Below, one piece after another: positions 31,089 to 36,060 of a stretch of DNA of 36,060 bases; positions within the stretch are counted from its first letter, which is position 1; each line of letters begins with the position of its first letter. The DNA is from an uncultured Lachnospiraceae bacterium (GTDB lineage: Bacteria > Bacillota > Clostridia > Lachnospirales > Lachnospiraceae). The stretch covers positions 1-36,060 of the forward strand of contig CAMKQH010000032.1 in NCBI GenBank assembly GCA_946414885.1. Reading direction: 5' to 3'. Under the pieces are notes generated by a model that was not told where the DNA came from, searched no databases, and saw only the letters and a list, made by a program, of their open reading frames with translations. Both the position numbers and the translations under genes were made by a program.

Positions 31089-33245
31089 ATGGGTGACGGA
31101 CGAACACGTAAGATTTATCGTTCATTGGCGGGGGCTTTGGCGATGACTCTAGTCATTGGAACGCTTGGCTGTGGGATGCCGAGTGAAAATGAGAGTTCCA
31201 TGGAACCGGAGAAATCGGTTGCTACGGAAGTGGCGTCGACGCCGGAAGATGGTGGGGAATCTTCCTCGGAGGTGAGCCAGGCGGTTAGCGAGTCGTCTTC
31301 CGCAGAGGAGAGTTCGGAGAGTGCGTCCTCCGATGGCGGGGAGAGCACGCCGGCCGAGAGCACGAAAACGAGAAAATCGGTGAAGGAGCCGGGCGATCCT
31401 AAAGAATACGTCTGGGATTTTGATGAGCTGGTGAATGCCAAGTGGAAGGAGCAAGAGAAGAAAGAGCATCCGAAGGGAAGCACTTTTGTAGGAAACTATT
31501 CGAAAGCGATGGAGGATTATTTTAACGACATCGTTGACAATACGAATCTTGACGAGCTTTCAAAGGAGGATGGATTATATAAGATTCTTTACGTATATCG
31601 TCAGTTAAAGGATAATAAGCATCGGGGAAATAGTACGGATGCATCCATCAAAGCCAGATTGGACAAGATTGACTCCGTTCAATCGCTGGAAGAGTTGTAT
31701 GAGCTCTATTCGGATGAGAAATTTTCCAGATACAATCGGCTTTTAACCACGACTGTATTCTTGACGGGGAGCGGCACGTATGCGACTTACGTGGAACCGG
31801 CAACGGTTACGTACGAAGAAACCGCGATGAATAAAATACAAGAAGTGTGTATGAAAACCTGCCTTTTGCGGATTGGATTTAGCAAAAAAAGGGCGAAGGA
31901 AATTGTGGATGGCGCCATGACGATCGAGAAAAAGATCGAAGAGTATCGTAAGCTGGAAAAATACTCGGAAGCATACGTATCCCAAAAGACATTGGAGCGA
32001 AAAGAGATTTCAATCCCAATCGTGGACATTTTAAAGAAATTAGATGCGATCAATGCTAGCGGAGAGTACGTAGGGGATGAAGAGGCTTTTGGGTTGTATC
32101 GGGAATTGTATCAGCCTGAGAATTTGGAGGCCCTAAAGGATCACATGATTGTCACGGCTTTGTACAGATTAGGAGCATGGGCTGATCCTGAAATCGTAAA
32201 TTCAATCGTAACAGTTATGTGGGAGGAGACGGCGAAAGACGCTTATGAGCAAAATCTAAAAAGTATATTATTATATTGTGCCGCAGATTTGCTTGCAGCG
32301 GAATATGACCGGCGGTTTGTATCGGATAAGAACATTTATGCGGAGACAGAAGAGTTATTAGGTGAAATCAAGGCTTCCATGAGGGAAAGTTTTGATAACG
32401 TAAAATGGGATTACCCATATAACGGCAAGGAGTTCATGGAGAAGAAGCTTGATTACATTAAGGTATACGTTGGACGTAACGGAGATTACAATGATCTTTC
32501 TGACGTTGAATTGTCGGAGGATCCCGTCGATAACGTGGTTGCACTGCTGGTCAGTCAGGAAAGGTTTGAAAGAAAACAATTGAAAAAAACCTTGGATGAC
32601 AGAACTATGACGGGAATGAACATGTTCGAAACCAATGCTTATTATGTTCCGAGGTTAAACTCCGTTATGGTAAACAGTGCTTGGCTGAGCATGTATTCAG
32701 ACTTGAAGGAAAAAGAGCTTCAGGGCGACGGCCTGCAATATGAGGAGACGTTGGCATGGCTTGGAGAAATGATTGCACATGAGATTGGTCACGCATATTC
32801 ACCGGATTCTGGACACTATTATAATTATAGAGGCATTAACGGAGGGTGGATGTCAGACAGGGAAGGTGAGCAATATGATGCGTTTGTAGATGGGATCATT
32901 CAGTTTTTTGACGGCATGGAAGTGGAATACGGATGCAAGCTGGATGGTGAATTAGTCAGTAACGAGACATTTGCTGATTTGATGGCCATGGGATGCTGCC
33001 TGCGGATGCTGGAGAAGAGAGATGATCCGGATTTTGACCTGTTTTTCCGCTCCTATGCAATGCTGAATGCATCAAATTACTCAAAGAGCATGATGAAGGA
33101 AATGGTGAAGGATGAGCATTTGCCAGACAAAGAGCGCACGAATTGCATTCTGGCGCAATTTGATGAGTTCTATGACACCTATGACGTAGATCCGGAAAGC
33201 CCATATTACGTGGCACCGGAAAACCGGCTGAAGGGATTTTGGTAA
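31089..33245 (+). CDS. M13-family zinc metallopeptidase, putative lipoprotein
   Basis: A 718-residue exported protein. A signal sequence (1-28) ends at IGTLGCG, a lipobox-like site with Cys28. A long Ser/Glu/Thr-rich linker (about 30-100) follows, then the large helical lobe and the peptidase core. Zinc ligands are H564-E-I-G-H568 and Glu626 in NETFAD (ExxxD, Asp630). NAYYVPRLNSVMV and the C-terminal YYVAPENRLKGFW match M13 (neprilysin-type) enzymes. It would cut peptides outside the cell. The start at 31089 has AAAAAGGAGGGG at ideal distance; the ATG at 31059 is an alternative. The middle of the gene (about 31700-32700) looks more A/T-rich than its neighbours. Confidence 0.85.
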   Translation: MGDGRTRKIYRSLAGALAMTLVIGTLGCGMPSENESSMEPEKSVATEVASTPEDGGESSSEVSQAVSESSSAEESSESASSDGGESTPAESTKTRKSVKEPGDPKEYVWDFDELVNAKWKEQEKKEHPKGSTFVGNYSKAMEDYFNDIVDNTNLDELSKEDGLYKILYVYRQLKDNKHRGNSTDASIKARLDKIDSVQSLEELYELYSDEKFSRYNRLLTTTVFLTGSGTYATYVEPATVTYEETAMNKIQEVCMKTCLLRIGFSKKRAKEIVDGAMTIEKKIEEYRKLEKYSEAYVSQKTLERKEISIPIVDILKKLDAINASGEYVGDEEAFGLYRELYQPENLEALKDHMIVTALYRLGAWADPEIVNSIVTVMWEETAKDAYEQNLKSILLYCAADLLAAEYDRRFVSDKNIYAETEELLGEIKASMRESFDNVKWDYPYNGKEFMEKKLDYIKVYVGRNGDYNDLSDVELSEDPVDNVVALLVSQERFERKQLKKTLDDRTMTGMNMFETNAYYVPRLNSVMVNSAWLSMYSDLKEKELQGDGLQYEETLAWLGEMIAHEIGHAYSPDSGHYYNYRGINGGWMSDREGEQYDAFVDGIIQFFDGMEVEYGCKLDGELVSNETFADLMAMGCCLRMLEKRDDPDFDLFFRSYAMLNASNYSKSMMKEMVKDEHLPDKERTNCILAQFDEFYDTYDVDPESPYYVAPENRLKGFW

Positions 33246-33254
33246 AATATAAAG

Positions 33255-33294
33255 AAGCGGGCTAGGGAATGTTCCCTAGTCCGCTTTTATTTTG
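33255..33294. terminator. Bidirectional terminator between the M13 and LacI genes
   Basis: A 15-bp stem (33255-33269 with 33272-33286, one G-T pair) closes a 2-nt gap, so the loop is formed by inner bases. TTTTATTTTGG follows on the plus strand and an A/T-rich stretch lies on the other side for the converging lacI-type gene. Confidence 0.87.
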
Positions 33295-33334
33295 GCATGC
33301 GTTTCTTTTCCTCGGGCGTGCTTGAACGGTTACG

Positions 33335-34348
33335 TTAAGGCGTCGTGGAACGCTTGATCAGCTTGCCGGAGAATACGGATTCTGCAGGCATTTCCTCGCC
33401 GGAAAGCACGCGGAGTAGCGTTTGCACCAGCTGATGCGTCAAGGCCTCCAAGCGGTTGTCGACGCTGGTGAGCTCCGGCTGACAACATGCGGTCAGCATG
33501 GAATTGTTGTAACCGATGATGGACAGATCCTCAGGAATGCGAAGCCCGTTCTTTTGCGCGTATTTGATGGCGCCGACGGCGAGCTGGTCATCGGACGCGA
33601 CCACGCCGTGGAAGGTTATTCCGCGATCAGCGATTTCCTGAATAAAGTTTGTGATGGATTCGATCTGATCCGTGCGTCCGTCATAGAAGTTTACGTAAGG
33701 AGCGTAGGCCGCCAGCTTGTAGCTCTTCATGGCAGCCTTGTAGCCGCTGAGCTTTTTGGTTCCGCTGTAAGAGTTGGAGTCATATAAATAGAGAATGTCG
33801 TCGATTCCTGCACGGATGAGGCTGGACGTTGCCTCAAACGTGGAGGCGTAGTCGTTGCACAGCGTGCAGTAGACGTTTGGACAGTTGTAAGAAGCATTCA
33901 GAAGCATGACGGGAACCTGTTTTGCGGCATCCCGGATGTAGTTATTTTCTTTCTCAACGTTTGACACGTAATGGGAACCGACCAAGATCAAGCTGTCAAC
34001 CTTTTTGGAGAGGATCAGCTTGATGTAGCTTTGACGGTCCTCCAGCTCATAACCGGTACAGCAAAGGAGAGATTCGTAGCCGTTGGCGTGAAGCTCCTGC
34101 TCAAGGTAGTAGACTGCCTTGGCCAGATAAAGGTCGGAGGAATCAGCACACAGAAGGCCCACCGTCCGCAGGGAGTGGAGGCCCATACCGCGTGCGTAAG
34201 CATTTGGCGTATAATCATATTTCTCGATGACGCTTAAGACTTTTTCCCTAGTGGAAGCCTTCACGCTGTCGCTTCCGTTTAAGACGCGGGAGACCGTGGC
34301 GATGGATACGCCGGCTTTTTTTGAGATGTCGTAGATGGTAAGTGCCAT
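33335..34348 (-). CDS. LacI-family transcriptional regulator
   Basis: A complete 337-residue LacI-type repressor. The N-terminal helix-turn-helix (TIYDISKKAGVSIATVSRVLNGSDSV, hinge YTPNAYARGM) is followed by a periplasmic-binding-protein-like effector domain (about 60-335) with VASDDQLAVGAIKYA and IPEDLSIIGYNNS. No sugar gene is adjacent in the window, so its regulon is unknown. A promoter (34425-34453) and a palindrome overlapping the early transcript (34397-34410), with a second palindrome 125 bp upstream (34522-34535), suggest autoregulation. AAGGAG lies about 12 nt before the ATG, a rather wide gap. Confidence 0.92.
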   Translation of the reverse strand: MALTIYDISKKAGVSIATVSRVLNGSDSVKASTREKVLSVIEKYDYTPNAYARGMGLHSLRTVGLLCADSSDLYLAKAVYYLEQELHANGYESLLCCTGYELEDRQSYIKLILSKKVDSLILVGSHYVSNVEKENNYIRDAAKQVPVMLLNASYNCPNVYCTLCNDYASTFEATSSLIRAGIDDILYLYDSNSYSGTKKLSGYKAAMKSYKLAAYAPYVNFYDGRTDQIESITNFIQEIADRGITFHGVVASDDQLAVGAIKYAQKNGLRIPEDLSIIGYNNSMLTACCQPELTSVDNRLEALTHQLVQTLLRVLSGEEMPAESVFSGKLIKRSTTP

Positions 34349-34396
34349 GGGATCAGAAATCTCCTTACGTAGAATTTTCTTTTGTTTACGTAATGC

Positions 34397-34410
34397 TGTA
34401 AGCAGTTACA
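34397..34410. promoter_or_regulatory. LacI-type operator candidate O1 (imperfect)
   Basis: TGTAAGCAGTTACA differs from a perfect palindrome at the centre only. It sits about 8-21 nt after the predicted lacI-type gene start site, where a repressor would block transcription. Confidence 0.6.
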
Positions 34411-34424
34411 AAAAACATGGTTAC

Positions 34425-34453
34425 ATTATAACGCATGAAAATTGAAAAAGCAA
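34425..34453 (-). promoter_or_regulatory. Promoter of the LacI-family gene
   Basis: On the minus strand, TTGCTT (34448-34453), a 17-bp spacer and TATAAT (34425-34430). The leader to the ATG is about 70 nt. Confidence 0.8.
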
Positions 34454-34521
34454 GAAAGGAAATAAAAAATACTTAAATTCTTCTACCGACTTTATTAAAC
34501 TTTTGGTGTAAGAATAGAGTC

Positions 34522-34535
34522 TGTAAGCGCTTACA
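34522..34535. promoter_or_regulatory. LacI/CcpA-type operator candidate O2 (perfect palindrome)
   Basis: TGTAAGCGCTTACA is a perfect 14-bp palindrome and fits both LacI-family operators and the CcpA cre consensus (TGWAANCGNTNWCA). Its centre is 125 bp from that of O1. A weak plus-strand promoter (TTATTA 34492-34497, 17 bp, TAGAGT 34515-34520) would start within it. Confidence 0.7.
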
Positions 34536-34677
34536 TTTGTAGCACGTTTTCCGAAAAACACTACACGTCGAGATTGCGGGATTCCGCGTCATGACAATCT
34601 TTATGCAGTACGTGATGCCGTAAGCTTTTTTTATAGATAACGGGGAGAGGCCAAGGAAGCCTCTCCTTGCTTTTTAT
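34527..34677 (+). ncRNA. Possible short structured RNA between O2 and a terminator
   Basis: This gene-free stretch ends in a strong plus-strand terminator yet lies behind a divergent gene, so some plus-strand transcript should exist. Inside are an AGATTG/CAATCT stem enclosing a GCGG-GATT-CCGC hairpin (about 34571-34602). The proposed start at about 34527 comes from a weak promoter overlapping O2. No convincing ORF with a ribosome binding site is present. Low confidence. Confidence 0.3.
34642..34677 (+). terminator. Rho-independent terminator
   Basis: GGAGAGGC (34644-34651) pairs with GCCTCTCC (34659-34666) around a 7-nt loop, then TTGCTTTTTAT. Its T-tract overlaps the -35 box of the truA promoter. 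Confidence 0.87.
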
Positions 34678-34695
34678 AAAGGGATTGGATATAAT
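34667..34695 (+). promoter_or_regulatory. Promoter for truA
   Basis: TTGCTT (34667-34672), a 17-bp spacer and TATAAT (34690-34695). The leader to the GTG start is about 175 nt and contains a 9-bp inverted repeat (34756-34764 with 34813-34821). Confidence 0.7.
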
Positions 34696-34875
34696 AAATA
34701 CGTCGGTCTTGGCTGGTTCTGGGAGGAGTACGCCTTGCGCATTGCCGGTGTCTCGGTGCAAACATAGATGACAATCCCGGAGAACACGCGGCAGCCGGTC
34801 AGGACTGATTTTTGTTTGCACAATTTGGCTTTGACCTGCAGATTCATGACATGGTTTGATAAAGGAGAACGTTCA

Positions 34876-35610
34876 GTGAATTATAAGATGGTGATACAAT
34901 ATGACGGCTCCAGGTTTTACGGCTGGGAGCATCAGCCGGGGCAGGAGATGACAATCCAGGGAAAGCTGGAGTCAGTTCTCTCCGCAATGGTCGGAGAGTA
35001 CGTGGAGGTCATTGGCGCCGGTCGCACTGATGCGGGCGTGCATGCGAGGGGCATGGTGGCCAATGCAAAATTTAATGCGGACAAGTCCGTTGATGAGATC
35101 CGCGATTATCTGAATCAATACCTTCCGGATGACATATGCGTACGTGAGGTTCGCATAGCTGCTGACGGTTTTCACAGTCGTTATAAGGCCCAGGGGAAAA
35201 CCTATCAGTATACATGTTACGTCGGGGAGACAAAACCGGTATTTGACCGTAAGTACGTCCACGTGCTGGAAGGGATGCCAAACGTGGATGCCATGAAGGA
35301 GGCGGCGTCCTATCTCCTTGGAACCCATGATTTTGCAAGTTTTTGCGGGAATCCGAAGATGAAGAAATCTACCGTGCGGATGGTGGACAAGATCGATATT
35401 GAGCGTTCAGGGGATTATCTCCGCCTGACTTATCACGGTTCCGGCTTTCTCCAGTACATGGTCCGCATCCTGACGGGTACTCTTTTGGAGGTGGGCTTCG
35501 GAAAGCGGGATCCCAAGTCGATCCCTGAGCTCATCGAAGCGAAGAATCGTTCCCTGGCAGGGCCTACCGCCCCTGCCAAGGGGCTTTGTCTCTTGAAGGT
35601 CGACTACTAA
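34876..35610 (+). CDS. truA: tRNA pseudouridine synthase A
   Basis: A 244-residue enzyme that converts uridines 38-40 of the tRNA anticodon arm to pseudouridine. The start of the protein (NYKMVIQYDGSRFYGWEHQPG) and the catalytic loop GAGRTDAGVHARG with the catalytic Asp are typical, as are YQYTCYV, LLGTHDFASF and the C-terminal GSGFLQYMVRILTGTLLEVG. Translation begins at GTG 34876, 8 nt after AAAGGAG; longer in-frame forms from 34768 lack a binding site and add unrelated residues. It has its own promoter and stands alone, followed by the repeat region. Confidence 0.95.
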   Translation: MNYKMVIQYDGSRFYGWEHQPGQEMTIQGKLESVLSAMVGEYVEVIGAGRTDAGVHARGMVANAKFNADKSVDEIRDYLNQYLPDDICVREVRIAADGFHSRYKAQGKTYQYTCYVGETKPVFDRKYVHVLEGMPNVDAMKEAASYLLGTHDFASFCGNPKMKKSTVRMVDKIDIERSGDYLRLTYHGSGFLQYMVRILTGTLLEVGFGKRDPKSIPELIEAKNRSLAGPTAPAKGLCLLKVDY

Positions 35611-35613
35611 TTC

Positions 35614-35788
35614 CGGCGCGCCCCGCGTGCCTTCTGCCGCTTCCGTCAGTTACGGCCCGCCCCGCGTGCCTTCTGCCGCTTCCGGCAACCACGGCGCGCC
35701 CCGCGTGCCTTCTGCCGCTTCCGGCTTCCTTGGCACGCCCCGCGTGCCTTCCGCCGCTTCTGGCAACCACGGCCCGCCCCGCGTACCT
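35614..35788. repeat. 39-bp GC-rich tandem repeat, about five copies
   Basis: The anchor CCCCGCGTGCC starts at 35621, 35660, 35699, 35738 and (as CCCCGCGTACC) 35777, an exact 39-bp period. Units share CTTCTGCCGCTTC and differ in a short middle segment. The 39-bp length keeps all frames open, giving 13-residue repeats on both strands, but there are no start signals. It begins just after the truA stop. Confidence 0.9.
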
Positions 35789-35948
35789 GTCATGGCTTTC
35801 TTTCGGAACGGCTCGGACTGCACTAAGCTCACCTTCTGCCCTCAGGCAAAGACACTCCTTCGGTTATAAACCTCAGGAGGTGTCTTTTGAGGTCATCGGT
35901 TCGCTAAGTGCTGCCGGCTAATTGTTCCGAAAGGAAGCCATGGCAGGT
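35785..35948. repeat. Long inverted repeat with inner hairpin
   Basis: Arms of 25 bp at 35785-35809 and 35924-35948 are complementary except for two positions. They enclose a 114-bp centre that itself holds a hairpin (35848-35887) with an 8-bp AAAGACAC/GTGTCTTT stem extended past a bulge and followed by TTTT, a possible truA terminator. Confidence 0.85.
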
Positions 35949-35970
35949 GCGGGGGCTTACTGAGGCGGAA

Positions 35971-36060
35971 GGGAAGCGGCGGAAGGCATGCGGAGGGGCT
36001 GGAATGGGAAGCGGCGGAAGGCATGCGGAGGGGCTGGAATGGGAAGCGGCGGAAGGCATG
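35971..36060. repeat. 35-bp tandem repeat, truncated by the window end
   Basis: Units starting GGGAAGCGGC occur at 35971, 36006 and 36041, a 35-bp period. A 22-bp part of each unit is the reverse complement of the 39-bp repeat core with two mismatches, so this array is a related repeat in opposite orientation. Confidence 0.88.

Noticed and set aside
34561..34821. 86-residue minus-strand ORF between the LacI gene and truA
   Set aside because: It crosses a terminator and a promoter of the other strand and lacks a ribosome binding site or known domain.
35586..35921. Repeat protein downstream of truA
   Set aside because: The 39-bp repeat length keeps several frames open on both strands, and no start signal is present.

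Overview
The window looks like a chromosomal segment of a Clostridia-class Bacillota, most likely a Lachnospiraceae-type gut anaerobe. This is inferred from gene families and order (tig-clpP-clpX-engB, a YtvI-like AI-2E protein, DUF4250, several c-di-GMP enzymes), from AGGAGG-type ribosome binding sites, and from many TTGACA-17-TATAAT-like promoters. No sequence search was run. No rRNA, tRNA, CRISPR array, transposase or phage gene was seen.

Layout. 1-983: five 52-bp hairpin repeats, a small basic ORF, and further short tandem repeats. 984-5214: an LdhA-type D-lactate dehydrogenase, then a membrane beta-propeller/HD-GYP c-di-GMP phosphodiesterase. 5303-9507: a six-gene envelope/ABC exporter operon (PLDc_N-type small protein, ATPase, permease, two membrane proteins, YtrA-type GntR repressor) with a likely operator at its start site. 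9543-14812: protein quality control and ribosome assembly (tig, clpP, clpX, engB) and an AI-2E/YtvI membrane protein; lon is missing from its usual place. 14939-17195: an orphan OmpR-family regulator with a degenerate receiver, and an SPFH protein with C-terminal zinc ribbons. 17269-19307: a NatAB-like exporter. 19329-20473 (minus strand): mntP and a cold-shock protein with a long structured 5' leader.

20482-30923 is the most interesting part. It holds a membrane-anchored PTS EIIA(Glc)-like protein that has lost both active-site histidines. Next is a cytosolic LacI-type sugar-sensor protein fused to a degenerate GGDEF, an intact EAL and a beta-helix-like tail. Then come clpB and a second LacI-type sensor fused to an intact GGDEF. 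The two sensor enzymes should have opposite effects on c-di-GMP. The second has an inverted repeat whose right arm covers its Shine-Dalgarno site. DUF4250 and polysaccharide deacetylase genes follow.

31089-36060: a predicted M13-family zinc metallopeptidase with an N-terminal export signal, a LacI regulator with two operator-like palindromes 125 bp apart, a possible short structured transcript, truA, and a repeat-rich intergenic region in which a 39-bp array and a related 35-bp array face each other around a long inverted repeat. The window ends inside the second array.
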